From: Emticicia aquatilis
GTDB lineage: Bacteria; Bacteroidota; Bacteroidia; Cytophagales; Spirosomataceae
Assembly: GCF_014644295.1 (NCBI RefSeq)
Contig: NZ_BMKK01000002.1
Span: forward strand, 310,001-374,000
Direction: 5' to 3'
Length of the DNA: 64,000 nucleotides
Positions 53,819-62,751 of the stretch are shown here, one piece after another (position 1 is the stretch's first letter; every line of letters starts with the position of its first letter). Below the pieces are notes generated by a model. That model did no database searches. It was not told the DNA's origin and saw only the letters and a program-made list of their open reading frames with translations. Made by a program: the position numbers and the translations under genes.

Positions 53819-54052
53819 AAATATCCTAAGTAGAGGATTAAAAATAGATGACATTATTGTTTTGTGTAAAACATAAATAGCGAATGCTTTGTACTACTGT
53901 GGACTGTCGACCATTGACTACTTTACTAATGAGATAGATATAATTGACAAATATTTTTGACTGAGTATTCAATTAAATTTGTGTTGCCATATATAATTTA
54001 CATACTCATAAATGCCTTATAATTAGACTTTTAAATCCAATTGTTATATAAA

Positions 54053-55198
54053 ATGAACCAATCGTTTATCCTAAATCAATTAGCCGAAGACCGAGAAAAT
54101 TATTTTCATGCTGTTGCTCCGCCAATTATTCAAACCAGCAATTTTGCTTATCCTACCGTTGACGAGTTTAAGTTTGCCATTGAAAATGAAAAAGATGAAC
54201 ATATTTATACTCGCGGGAATAACCCAACCGTGAAAATGTTGTGTCAGAAAATGGCAGCCCTCGAAGGAAGTGAAGATTGCTTGATGGTAGGAAGTGGGGC
54301 TGCAGCTATAAGTAATGCTGTAATTTCGCAGGTAAATGCTGGCGAACATATTGTAAGTGTAAAGAATCCGTACACTTGGGCCAATCATTTGATGACAAAG
54401 ATTTTACCAAGATTTAATGTACAAGCTACATTTGTAGATGGCACTGATGTTGAGAATTTTATAAAAGCCTGCAAGCCAGAGACAAAACTAATTTATTTGG
54501 AGTCGCCTAATTCTTGGACTTTTGAATTACAAGATTTGGGGCAAATTGCGGCATTCGCCAAAAGTAGAGGTATAACAACTGTTATTGATAATAGTTATTG
54601 CACCGCATTATGCCAACGACCAATAGATTTTGGTATTGATTTAGTGATTTATTCGGCGACAAAATACTATAATGGGCATAGCGATGTAGTAGCTGGTGCA
54701 ATTTGTGGCTCGAAGGAGAAAATTACACAAATATTCCACAATGAATTTATGACTTTTGGTAATATTTTGGCTCCGCAAAATGCTTGGTTAATGTTACGTA
54801 GTTTACGCACATTGCCGATTAGACTAAAACAATCGTCTGAAACAACCCTAAAAGTATTAGATTATTTGAGGAATTCTGATAAAATTGAGCGTATTTGGTA
54901 TCCATTTAGTGAGGAAAACCCACAAATAGAACTTGCCAAACGACAAATGAAAATGCCAATGGGAATGTTTACTATTGCATTAAAGAATAGAAATATATCT
55001 ACAATCAAGAAATTTTGTGAATCATTACAAAATTTTCTCATTGCGGTTTCTTGGGGAGGACACGAGTCTCTAATAATGCCTAAATGTGCATTTGTAGAAG
55101 CGAATGACCCACAAGTAAGTATGCTCCGATTTTACATCGGATTAGAAGAAGCCAGCACGATTTTAGAAGATTTAGACAAAAACTTAGCTATCTTATAG
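54053..55198 (+). CDS. Cys/Met-metabolism PLP-dependent enzyme (transsulfuration family)
   Basis: 381 residues from the ATG at 54053; the TTG at 54041 is less likely. Family features: SNFAYPTVDEF, YTRGNNPTVKMLCQKMAALEG (the Y-R of the neighbouring subunit), SGAAAISNAV, ID(N)SYCT for PLP and the Schiff-base lysine K204 in YSATKYYNGHSD. The family includes cystathionine gamma-synthase and lyase, methionine gamma-lyase and O-acetylhomoserine sulfhydrylase. The usual cystathionine enzyme reads DNT in the place of DNS, so the substrate may differ. The preceding gene is a permease, not obviously linked. Confidence 0.9.
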   Translation: MNQSFILNQLAEDRENYFHAVAPPIIQTSNFAYPTVDEFKFAIENEKDEHIYTRGNNPTVKMLCQKMAALEGSEDCLMVGSGAAAISNAVISQVNAGEHIVSVKNPYTWANHLMTKILPRFNVQATFVDGTDVENFIKACKPETKLIYLESPNSWTFELQDLGQIAAFAKSRGITTVIDNSYCTALCQRPIDFGIDLVIYSATKYYNGHSDVVAGAICGSKEKITQIFHNEFMTFGNILAPQNAWLMLRSLRTLPIRLKQSSETTLKVLDYLRNSDKIERIWYPFSEENPQIELAKRQMKMPMGMFTIALKNRNISTIKKFCESLQNFLIAVSWGGHESLIMPKCAFVEANDPQVSMLRFYIGLEEASTILEDLDKNLAIL

Positions 55199-55293
55199 CT
55201 AAATAGCCATAAATCTAATTTAAAAATAAGCAAAAACATTCACCGATACATATTTTGATATGTACTGTTGTAATTAAGATGCAAAAATAAATC

Positions 55294-55434
55294 TTAATAC
55301 CATGAATAAACATTACGAGGACGTGACTGTAAGCTTACCAAATAACCTTTTGGAGCATACAACTCTTTTTCTTCGTTCATGCGGGTCATTAAAAGACCAC
55401 CGATAGCAAGTGAGGCAATTGTGAGTAATAACAT
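55294..55434 (-). CDS. Micro-protein A, 46 residues, paralogue of the one at 55636
   Basis: Short frame not listed in standard gene calls. It begins MLLLTIASLAIGGLLMTRM (one hydrophobic segment), then a charged stretch (NEEKEL) and YAPKGYLVSLQSRPRNVYSWY. It aligns end to end with the gene at 55636-55770: in the 20-codon block from the Glu-Leu of EELYAPKG to NVY, eight codon differences are synonymous and one changes the residue (S/N). I know no family for it. Probably a small single-pass or membrane-anchored peptide with a conserved cytoplasmic or extracellular tail. Confidence 0.8.
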   Translation of the reverse strand: MLLLTIASLAIGGLLMTRMNEEKELYAPKGYLVSLQSRPRNVYSWY

Positions 55435-55635
55435 AGTTTTGCACGTTTTATGGTGTAATATTTGTTATTTACTTTATTAAAAACAATGCCAATTAAAAAT
55501 CAAGTGTTGATTGTTAGATTTTTTTATCGTAAAACCCGAAAAAATACGCTTGATGATTAGAAAAATAATTTAAAATATTTTTTAAAAGACAAGATTTTAA
55601 TGGAATCTTTCTATAAAAACTATTTAAAGTACATT

Positions 55636-55770
55636 CTAATAGTAGTAAACATTACGAGGGCGTGACTGTAAATTTACTAAGTAGCCTTTTGGAGCGTAAA
55701 GTTCTTCAGTTTCACGAACTTTAGTCATCATGATTCCGCCGATTGCGAGTGCTAATGCTGCTAATAACAT
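55636..55770 (-). CDS. Micro-protein B, 44 residues, paralogue of the one at 55294
   Basis: MLLAALALAIGGIMMTKVRE, then TEELYAPKGYLVNLQSRPRN and VYYY. Hydrophobic N-terminus of about 16 residues, charged linker and strongly conserved tail ELYAPKGYLV-x-LQSRPRNVY. A clear promoter (TTG-N20-TACTTTTG, 55813-55843) lies 43 bases upstream of the ATG, showing it is transcribed alone or as a unit with the gene 201 bases further on. Function unknown. Confidence 0.82.
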   Translation of the reverse strand: MLLAALALAIGGIMMTKVRETEELYAPKGYLVNLQSRPRNVYYY

Positions 55771-55812
55771 GGCTTTATGGGATTTATTAGGATTAAAGGG
55801 AAATAATTTATT

Positions 55813-55843
55813 CAAAAGTAGGTATTAAATATTTATTTGTCAA
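55813..55843 (-). promoter_or_regulatory. Promoter of micro-gene B
   Basis: On the minus strand TTGAC (from 55843), 20 bases after the TTG, then TACTTTTG (55820-55813); identical spacing and box to the tRNA-Ser promoter in this window. Confidence 0.8.
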
Positions 55844-55972
55844 GTATTTTCAGAAAATTTTGAAAATTATATAACTTTTGAATACATAATTTTATTGAAC
55901 GGTACTATCGTATGTGATTCGGGAGAAAAACGTCTTGTTTTTAAGTGATTAACTTTTGATATTTTAACTTGT

Positions 55973-56007
55973 TTTGGTGTTAGTAGGTATAAAAATTTGT
56001 ACTTTTG
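55973..56007 (+). promoter_or_regulatory. Likely promoter of rsmI
   Basis: TTTG at 55973-55976, 23 bases, TACTTTTG at 56000-56007; the GTG start lies 14 bases on, giving a very short leader. The box sits inside the first codons of the longer TTG-initiated frame, which argues for the GTG start. Confidence 0.65.
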
Positions 56008-56020
56008 TCGAAAAAAATCT

Positions 56021-56686
56021 GTGAAACTTGTATTAGTACCCACGCCAATTGGCAATTTAGAGGATATAACCTTACGAGCAATCAATGTTTTAAAATCAGC
56101 TGATTTGATTTTAGCAGAAGATACTCGTAATACGGGATTCTTATTGAAACACCTCGAAATCTCGAAACCACTTCAGAGTCATCATGCCTTTAATGAGCAT
56201 CAAACACTCAATAAAGTGATTGATAGAATAAAAAAAGGTGATAAAATCGTATTAGTGTCTGATGCAGGTACACCAGCTATTTCTGACCCTGGTTTTTTAT
56301 TAGTTCGTGAGTGTTTACGTAATGAGATTGAAGTTGAGTGCTTACCGGGCCCGACGGCTTTTGTTCCTGCCTTAGTAAATTCGGGTTTACCTTGTGATAG
56401 ATTTACATTTGAAGGGTTTTTACCAGTAAAAAAAGGACGTCAAACTCGTATGAAAGCGTTGGCTGAAGAAGAAAGAACTATGATTTTCTATGAATCTCCT
56501 TTTAGATTGGTAAAAACATTGGAACAATTTACTGAATATTTTGGTCCAGAACGTCAAGCTTGTGTATCGAGAGAAATCACAAAAATGTTTGAAGAAAATG
56601 TGCGTGGTACATTGACCGAAGTCATTGCAAGCTTTGCCAATCGTACTGTGAAAGGAGAAATTGTCATAGTTGTAGCGGGAAAATAG
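56021..56686 (+). CDS. rsmI: 16S rRNA 2'-O-methyltransferase RsmI
   Basis: 221 residues from GTG 56021 (VKLVLVPTPIGNLEDITLRA, the usual family start). It 2'-O-methylates C1402 in the ribosomal decoding site with SAM. Key motifs: LAEDTRNTGFLL, VSDAGTPAISDPGFLLV, CLPGPTAFVPALVNSGLP, and YESPFRLVKTLEQF. The tetrapyrrole-methylase-type fold is complete. A TTG at 55997 would give eight extra residues but overlaps the promoter box. Confidence 0.95.
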   Translation: MKLVLVPTPIGNLEDITLRAINVLKSADLILAEDTRNTGFLLKHLEISKPLQSHHAFNEHQTLNKVIDRIKKGDKIVLVSDAGTPAISDPGFLLVRECLRNEIEVECLPGPTAFVPALVNSGLPCDRFTFEGFLPVKKGRQTRMKALAEEERTMIFYESPFRLVKTLEQFTEYFGPERQACVSREITKMFEENVRGTLTEVIASFANRTVKGEIVIVVAGK

Positions 56687-56719
56687 TAGCCTATTATAAC
56701 CTATAATTGAGTAATTAGT

Positions 56720-57643
56720 ATGTTTGAAACTATCAAAAATCTTACTTTAGAGCAGTTAGTAATCATTACAACTACGCCACTTTATACAATTTTAATTGTT
56801 GGCGAGATTCTTTTGAGCAATTATCAGCATCGCCATTATTATACATTTAAAGATACCATTACGAACCTTTATCTAATGATTTTGAATGGTGGGCTGGATT
56901 TGATTTCAAGGGGTGTCACTTGGGGGATTTTAGCATGGGTCTATCAATTTCATTTTGCTGAGATTCAAAACCCAATTTTATATTGGTTCTTGCTTTTTGT
57001 AGCCGAAGATTTTGTGTATTACCTGCTTCACGTAGTTGACCATTACACCCGTTTTTTCTGGGCTTCACACGTTACACATCATTCGTCAGAGCAATTCAAT
57101 TTAACCGTAGGTTTTAGGTCTTCTGTGTTCCAGCCGCTTTATCGTTTTATTTATTTTATTCCGCTTTCATTGCTTGGTTTCAAGGTTGTAGATATGGCAG
57201 TGATGTATTCGATTACTCAAATTTATGGAATTTTAGTTCATACAAGTTATGTTCCAAAATTTCGTAAAATGCCCTATAAGCTCTTAGAATACGTATTTGT
57301 GACTCCTTCTCAGCACCGAGTTCATCACGCCTCTAATACCGAGTATTTAGACAAGAATATGGGTATGTGTTTATCAATTTGGGATAGAATGTTTGGTACT
57401 TTTCAAGAAGAAATTGATGATTTACCAATCAAGTATGGTCTGACATATCCACTCGAAAATCGCGGGCCAGCCAATATTGTTTTTCATGCTTGGATAGATT
57501 TGTGGAATGACCTCAAAAAGCCTTCAAGTTTTATTATAAAAATCAAATTGCTTTTAATGCCACCAGGCTGGTCGCCTGATGGTAGTACCAAAACAAGTAA
57601 AGAATTGCGAGAGGAATTGGTTAGAGAACGAGTAGAGGCTTAA
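56720..57643 (+). CDS. Sterol desaturase/fatty acid hydroxylase superfamily protein
   Basis: 307 residues, membrane protein with about four helices in the first half and the histidine boxes of di-iron hydroxylases: HVVDH (HxxxH), HVTHH (HxxHH) and HRVHH (HxxHH). These coordinate iron for hydroxylation or desaturation of lipids, carotenoids or hopanoid-like molecules. The substrate is unknown; a carotenoid hydroxylase (CrtZ-like) role is possible since a lycopene cyclase lies in the window, but the length points to the larger sterol-desaturase type. Its stop overlaps that of the convergent gene by 4 bases. Confidence 0.9.
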   Translation: MFETIKNLTLEQLVIITTTPLYTILIVGEILLSNYQHRHYYTFKDTITNLYLMILNGGLDLISRGVTWGILAWVYQFHFAEIQNPILYWFLLFVAEDFVYYLLHVVDHYTRFFWASHVTHHSSEQFNLTVGFRSSVFQPLYRFIYFIPLSLLGFKVVDMAVMYSITQIYGILVHTSYVPKFRKMPYKLLEYVFVTPSQHRVHHASNTEYLDKNMGMCLSIWDRMFGTFQEEIDDLPIKYGLTYPLENRGPANIVFHAWIDLWNDLKKPSSFIIKIKLLLMPPGWSPDGSTKTSKELREELVRERVEA

Positions 57644-58407
57644 TCGCCACCACCACATCCGCCACAACCTGAGCAACCACTGTCTCCACCACAACCACTA
57701 TCACCTCCGTCTGAATCATACGAGGCACCACAAGAAGAACAACCACTACTACTTGAGTCATTACTTGTATTTGATTGATTTTGAGATGCTTTGACAAGTA
57801 GATACATGATGAATGCGAAAGCTCCCCAAAAAAGTATAGTTATTAGGGCAGTTTTTGTAGGATTGGCCTGTAAGATAATAAAGGGGATAGTAGAAAATAG
57901 TAAGGTTTTGGAGAGTATTTCAACGTTTGGCTTCGGGATGACCCAGTTTCTATGAAGGTTTACACGTTGAAATTTAATTTCTGAAAAACGTTTTTGTGAA
58001 TGATGCCAAATATCGTCGGGTGGGAAAATACCAAATTTTTCTTTGTAGAGGCTCTCGGATGTCTCATAAAAGTTTTTAAACTTTTCTCTTTCGTTATCTC
58101 CTCCTTTGGTTGGATTGTGGTGAATTTGCTGACCGAGCGTATTCTGACAAAAATCTATCCAGTAAGACTTGGTGAAGGTGAGATGCAAATGCCAAACTTG
58201 GTCAACGGGGTCGGATGGAGTCACGCCTGAATCGGAAATGCAGCAGAGGAAAATAAACCTTTTGTACTCGTCAATTACTCTTTGGGTGTAAATTTTGCTC
58301 CACCCATTTTCTCTTGCGAGTCGTTCGGAGAATTTGAAACTAGCGGAATCATCGTCTAATTCAAAGGCTTGAATTTTCTCAAATAATTCCATTTCTTTGT
58401 CTGTCAT
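57640..58407 (-). CDS. Glycine-rich domain protein (GRDP/DUF1399-like) with Cys-Gly-Ser tail
   Basis: 255 residues from ATG 58407 (MTDKEMELFEKIQAFEL); a TTG at 58461 would add 18 unrelated residues. Core: YKRFIFLCCISDSGVTPSDPVDQVWHLHLTFTKSYWIDFC, the DxVWHxHL motif of GRDP proteins, and two membrane helices (about 170-215). The last 35 residues are almost only Ser, Gly, Cys and Asp (SGCSSCGAS, GGDSGCGGDSGCSGCGGCGG), with about eight cysteines, reminiscent of metal-binding or insoluble tails. Related Bacteroidota proteins share the GGG-C tail. Function unknown. Confidence 0.8.
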   Translation of the reverse strand: MTDKEMELFEKIQAFELDDDSASFKFSERLARENGWSKIYTQRVIDEYKRFIFLCCISDSGVTPSDPVDQVWHLHLTFTKSYWIDFCQNTLGQQIHHNPTKGGDNEREKFKNFYETSESLYKEKFGIFPPDDIWHHSQKRFSEIKFQRVNLHRNWVIPKPNVEILSKTLLFSTIPFIILQANPTKTALITILFWGAFAFIMYLLVKASQNQSNTSNDSSSSGCSSCGASYDSDGGDSGCGGDSGCSGCGGCGGGD

Positions 58408-58473
58408 AGGCTGTGTTTTTTGATTTCTATGAAAATTTACAAAGTTTTTCTGTAAACTCAAACGATTAAGCCG

Positions 58474-58481
58474 TAATTTTG
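58474..58481 (+). promoter_or_regulatory. Possible -7 box of fabG
   Basis: TAATTTTG fits TAnnTTTG, 35 bases before the ATG; -33 element not clear. Confidence 0.4.
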
Positions 58482-58515
58482 AGGCGTAATCATGTAATTT
58501 AATATTCCCTTAATA

Positions 58516-59262
58516 ATGACTTTATTACAGAACAAAGTTGCCTTAGTTACAGGTGCATCACGTGGTATCGGACGTGAAATTGCTAAGAAATTTGCCGAAC
58601 AAGGAGCAAACGTAGCTTTTACATATTTATCAAGCATTGAAAAAGGTCAAGCTCTCGAAGCTGAATTGGCCGCCTATGGAATCAAAGCTAAAGGTTATCG
58701 TTCGGATGCCTCTGATTTTGCTGCTGCTGAGCAGTTGGTAACAGATGTTGTATCTGACTTCGGAACACTCGATATATTGGTAAATAATGCGGGTATTACT
58801 CGTGATACTCTCTTAATGCGAATGTCTGAAGAGCAATGGGACGAAGTATTAAGGGTGAATTTAAAATCAGTATTTAATCTTACAAAGGCAGCCACAAAGC
58901 CAATGATGAGAGCCAAAAGTGGTTCAATCATCAATATGACATCGGTGGTTGGTTTAATGGGAAATGCTGGCCAAGCCAACTACTCAGCTTCAAAAGCAGG
59001 TATCATTGGCTTCACAAAGTCAGTAGCTAAAGAATTAGGTTCAAGAAATATTCGCTCAAATGCTATCGCTCCAGGTTTTATCGAAACAGAAATGACTGGC
59101 GAGTTAAATGAGAAAGCTTTGGAAGACTGGTTGAAAAATATTCCACTTAAACGTGCAGGACAAGGAGAAGATGTAGCCAATGCGTGCGTTTTCTTGGCTT
59201 CTGATATGTCGAAATATATTACAGGTCAAACCCTCCAAGTAGATGGTGGAATGTTGATGTAA
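58516..59262 (+). CDS. fabG: 3-oxoacyl-[acyl-carrier-protein] reductase
   Basis: 248 residues, full-length classical SDR: cofactor motif VTGASRGIGREIA (10-22), NNAG (about 87), catalytic serine and YSASKAG (Y about 155, K159), and the FabG-typical end ITGQTLQVDGGM. It reduces beta-ketoacyl-ACP with NADPH in fatty-acid elongation. No other fab genes adjoin it. A stem-loop after the stop (59292-59335) looks like its terminator. Confidence 0.96.
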   Translation: MTLLQNKVALVTGASRGIGREIAKKFAEQGANVAFTYLSSIEKGQALEAELAAYGIKAKGYRSDASDFAAAEQLVTDVVSDFGTLDILVNNAGITRDTLLMRMSEEQWDEVLRVNLKSVFNLTKAATKPMMRAKSGSIINMTSVVGLMGNAGQANYSASKAGIIGFTKSVAKELGSRNIRSNAIAPGFIETEMTGELNEKALEDWLKNIPLKRAGQGEDVANACVFLASDMSKYITGQTLQVDGGMLM

Positions 59263-59291
59263 GAAAAGAATCGACAAAAAGCTCATATTAA

Positions 59292-59335
59292 GTGTCGTCA
59301 GGTAGAAGTTTTCTTCTGCTTGACGACATTTTTTT
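59292..59335 (+). terminator. Terminator of fabG
   Basis: GTCGTCA ... TGACGAC with an inner AGAAG/CTTCT pairing, followed by a run of T. Confidence 0.7.
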
Positions 59336-59456
59336 GTATCTTGGCAGAATATTTGAACAGCTATTCTTGTTATAATTGAGTGCTTTATTGCAATTTTGAA
59401 ATATTCTTCGACTTGGAATAGATTAGCACCTAATAGACCATCGACCTTATATATTA

Positions 59457-61544
59457 ATGAAATCAGAATTTATTTTTCAATCTTCACCTTGGTTTATTTT
59501 ACTATGCTTGTTGGCTGGTGGGATTTACGCTTTCATACTTTATCAAAACAAAAAAACTTTCAGTCCTCTACAAAATCGAGTTTTGGCCATTATTCGTGGG
59601 CTTTTGGTAAGTTTATTGGCTTTTTTGTTGATAAATCCACTCTTACGCAATAATAAATCTACGATTGAAAAACCAACAGTTGTACTGGCCGTTGATAATT
59701 CTTCTTCAATGACTCATGGCGGACAGGCCAAATTAGAAGCTTTGAAGAAAAATCTACAACAATTAAAAGAGTCTATCGAAGCAAAAGGAGCAAGTGTTGA
59801 GATTCAAAGCCTCGATGAAGAGACTGATAATCAGAATATTAGCGATATTAAATTCACAAAAAAGAGGTCAGATTTATCGCAAATGTTGGCAAACATCAAG
59901 TCGAGTTATGAAGGAAGAAACCTGACCGATGTGATTTTGGTATCTGATGGTATTGCTAATGAAGGTATTTCTCCAACTTACGGTAAATATAACTTTAATA
60001 TTCATGCAGTCGGATTAGGTGACACAACTCAGAAACGTGATGTAAAATTGAATGCTATTTATGCCAACAGAATTGCCTATTTGAGTAATAAATTCCCAAT
60101 TCAAGCCGAGGTGTCGAGTTATGGTTTTCAAGGGAAATCAACAACGGTTTTATTAAAACAAGCAGGAAATGTCGTTGATAAACAAGTAGTTAGCTTTGAG
60201 AAGCAAGATGATTTGAAACAAGTGACGTTCTACGTTACCGCACAACAAAAAGGAATGCAACGCTTTACAGTCGAAGTTGTACCGCTAAATGCCGAGTTTT
60301 CGACTAAAAATAACGCAAAAGATGCGTATATTGATATTGTAGATGGCAAAGAGAAAGTGTTGCTTGTGGCACTTGCACCGCACCCTGATGTAAAGGCATT
60401 AAAAAGTATCATTGAAAAGAATGATTTATATGAATTAACCATCAAAATTGTTCAAAGTGATGATTTGAATCAGATTGGCTCACAACCGTTCGATGTTTTG
60501 ATTTTACATCAATTGCCTGATATTTACGGAATGGGCGGAAATGTAGTCAGTCGTTTACTGGCACAAGGAAAACCAACTTTATTTGTATTAGGTAATCAAA
60601 CTAATATCACCAGCTTTAACGGAATGCAGCAAACACTTTCGATTGCTGCTCAAGCAGGAAAGGCCGATAAAGTAACTGCAAAGTTTAATAATAACTTCAA
60701 TTTATTTAATCTTGATGGTGATAAACTAAGTCTTTTAGAACGACTTCCGCCTATTTTAGCCCCTTTTGGCGATTATAAACCAACAGCAGGAAGCGAAATA
60801 ATCCTTTATCAAAGAGTGGGCTCGCTCACAACTCCTAAGCCATTGTTGATTGCTAATACAACTTCAGCTCGTAAATCGGCAGTTTTAGCAGGCGAAGGGC
60901 TTTGGTTGTGGCGTTTAGAAGAGTTTTCGTTGACCGATAAACAAGAAATTATCGATGAGGTTTTAATGAAAACTCTGCAATTGATTTCGGTTAAAGACGA
61001 TAAACGCAAATTGAGGGTATATCCAATATCACCAGATTTTTCTATTGATGAAAAAGTAATCTTTGAAAATGAAGCTTACAATGATATTTATGAGCGAATC
61101 TACAACCAAGATATTAAATTAGACATCACCGATGAAAAAGGTAAAGTAAGAAGCTTTAGCTACACCACAACGAAAGATAATAGCCGATTTGAGATAACAG
61201 GCTTGCCTGAAGGTGTGTATCGCTATAAGGCTTCTACGCAAGTTTTAGGCAAAGGCGAAATAGTAGATGGGCAGTTTATCGTAAGAAACACTGACCTGGA
61301 AAATCTTAATACCACTGCCGATTTTAATATGTTGCGTACGCTCGCAACCCAAAACAATGGCAAGTTTTTCGTAGCAAATCAACTTGAAAAATTGAAAGAC
61401 TTTTTATCATCCAACAAAGCCCCTGATAAAGTGACAAGCGTTGAGGAAATGAATGAGTTTATCAATATGAAATGGGTTTTCTTTGTATTATTATTGCTCG
61501 CCACCGTAGAATGGGGCGTAAGAAAATATCTCGGAAGTTATTAA
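59457..61544 (+). CDS. Membrane protein with von Willebrand factor A domain (BatA-like)
   Basis: 695 residues: two membrane helices at about 11-30 and 42-62, then a VWA domain with the MIDAS motif DNSSS (80-84; DxSxS) in VVLAVDNSSSMTHGG, LVSDGIANEGISP as the second loop, and a single helix at the very C-terminus (about 672-690; WVFFVLLLLATVEWGV). The mid-part is beta-rich (FNINIHAVGLG then KLNAIYANRIAY). The layout is that of Bacteroidota exported VWA proteins near moxR/DUF58 genes; here those are not adjacent. Likely binds ligands in the periplasm. Confidence 0.88.
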   Translation: MKSEFIFQSSPWFILLCLLAGGIYAFILYQNKKTFSPLQNRVLAIIRGLLVSLLAFLLINPLLRNNKSTIEKPTVVLAVDNSSSMTHGGQAKLEALKKNLQQLKESIEAKGASVEIQSLDEETDNQNISDIKFTKKRSDLSQMLANIKSSYEGRNLTDVILVSDGIANEGISPTYGKYNFNIHAVGLGDTTQKRDVKLNAIYANRIAYLSNKFPIQAEVSSYGFQGKSTTVLLKQAGNVVDKQVVSFEKQDDLKQVTFYVTAQQKGMQRFTVEVVPLNAEFSTKNNAKDAYIDIVDGKEKVLLVALAPHPDVKALKSIIEKNDLYELTIKIVQSDDLNQIGSQPFDVLILHQLPDIYGMGGNVVSRLLAQGKPTLFVLGNQTNITSFNGMQQTLSIAAQAGKADKVTAKFNNNFNLFNLDGDKLSLLERLPPILAPFGDYKPTAGSEIILYQRVGSLTTPKPLLIANTTSARKSAVLAGEGLWLWRLEEFSLTDKQEIIDEVLMKTLQLISVKDDKRKLRVYPISPDFSIDEKVIFENEAYNDIYERIYNQDIKLDITDEKGKVRSFSYTTTKDNSRFEITGLPEGVYRYKASTQVLGKGEIVDGQFIVRNTDLENLNTTADFNMLRTLATQNNGKFFVANQLEKLKDFLSSNKAPDKVTSVEEMNEFINMKWVFFVLLLLATVEWGVRKYLGSY

Positions 61545-61570
61545 ATTATCAATGACTTTAATTTATAATC

Positions 61571-61616
61571 AAATTCGCTATATGATTCAATAAGAATTGT
61601 ATAGCGAATTTTTTAT
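61571..61616 (+). terminator. Terminator after the VWA gene
   Basis: AAATTCGCTATA / TATAGCGAATTT stem followed by TTT. Confidence 0.85.
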
Positions 61617-61717
61617 GTCTATTTCTACAAATTCTTTATTTATCTTCTATACTGCTTTATTTTCAACTAATTTTGCATAATACTTTATAATTAACAAAAT
61701 AAAAGAACAACCAACTA

Positions 61718-62698
61718 ATGAATATAGGCGATAAAGTAAGGCTCATACATTCAAAAGAAGAGGGTATCGTAACTCGATTTTTGAAGAATGATGTTGTAGA
61801 GGTAGAGATTGAAGAGGGCTTTAAATTACCCGTATTGCGAAAAGAATTGGCTGTGGTTTCAAAGGCTGAAGACAAAGCTTTTAAACCCCAAGCACGTGTA
61901 CAAGAAACGATTGCTCCTCAAAGGTCATCATCTGAAAGAAGTAGTTCCCATGTTAAAGCCGACAAAGGTATTTACTTGGCATTTTTACCTATTAATGATA
62001 AATTAGTTTCGCTACATATCATTAATAATAGTGACTGGGATTTACCATATTCGCTCACTTGTGGCTCTGAAAAAACTCACCGTGGGCTAATGGGGGGCTT
62101 TCTGAATGCTCGTAGTTTTCAGAAATATCCAATTGATTTAGACCTAAAAGACTTCGACGATTGGGGTAATCTCTCTTTTCAAGCCTTTTATTATAATTTT
62201 GGTTATTTCACCGAGCGACCAACTTTTGTAAAAAGAATGCGTTTGCGGGCCAATACTTTCTTCAATCATAAAAAATCAGCACCGATTTTGGCCAAAGATT
62301 GTTTTTTATTTCAGTTAGATGCCGAAGATTTACCATTGGTAATCAATCCAGCCGAATTGAAAGAGAAAATGATGCAGCCAAAAACGGAAGAAATTCCGCT
62401 CAAAACTGTTGAAAAACCTGCTCCAACTATTGATTTGCACATTGAGCAACTGACTACTAACTTTTTAAGTATGAACAATGCTCAAATGCTTGACCTGCAA
62501 TTACGTACGTTTGAAACTAAATTCGAAAACGCCATTGCTACTGGTATGGACGAAATCGTTTTTATTCATGGTGTAGGCAATGGGATTTTAAAACAAGAAA
62601 TTCAGAAGAAATTGGCTGGGCATAAAAATGTGGCTTGGTTTCAAGATGCACAAAAAGAAAAATTTGGCTACGGAGCCACACGCATTAAAATAAAGTGA
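61718..62698 (+). CDS. DUF2027 + Smr domain protein
   Basis: 326 residues. N-terminal DUF2027 (NIGDKVRLIHSKEEGIVTRFL, beta-barrel with hydrophobic core) and C-terminal Smr (about 238-326): IDLHIEQLTTNFL, then EIVFIHGVGNGILKQEIQKKL with the HGxG nuclease loop and YGATRIKI. Smr domains nick branched DNA or cut RNA. Bacteroidota have this two-part protein in place of a lone Smr; its role is undefined. It is followed by the DUF4403 gene after 53 bases. Confidence 0.92.
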   Translation: MNIGDKVRLIHSKEEGIVTRFLKNDVVEVEIEEGFKLPVLRKELAVVSKAEDKAFKPQARVQETIAPQRSSSERSSSHVKADKGIYLAFLPINDKLVSLHIINNSDWDLPYSLTCGSEKTHRGLMGGFLNARSFQKYPIDLDLKDFDDWGNLSFQAFYYNFGYFTERPTFVKRMRLRANTFFNHKKSAPILAKDCFLFQLDAEDLPLVINPAELKEKMMQPKTEEIPLKTVEKPAPTIDLHIEQLTTNFLSMNNAQMLDLQLRTFETKFENAIATGMDEIVFIHGVGNGILKQEIQKKLAGHKNVAWFQDAQKEKFGYGATRIKIK

Positions 62699-62751
62699 TG
62701 CTTTTTGAAGTTATTTGTCAAACTAAAAATAATCTATTATTAAATTAATCA

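Noticed and set aside
53819-54052. Palindromic GTCGAC phrase in the intergenic region
   Set aside because: Only a short imperfect repeat near TGTGGACTGTCGACC; too little for a feature call.
59396-59653. 85-codon frame before and over the VWA gene start
   Set aside because: It shadows the VWA gene in another frame; the VWA frame has clear membrane helices and a MIDAS motif.
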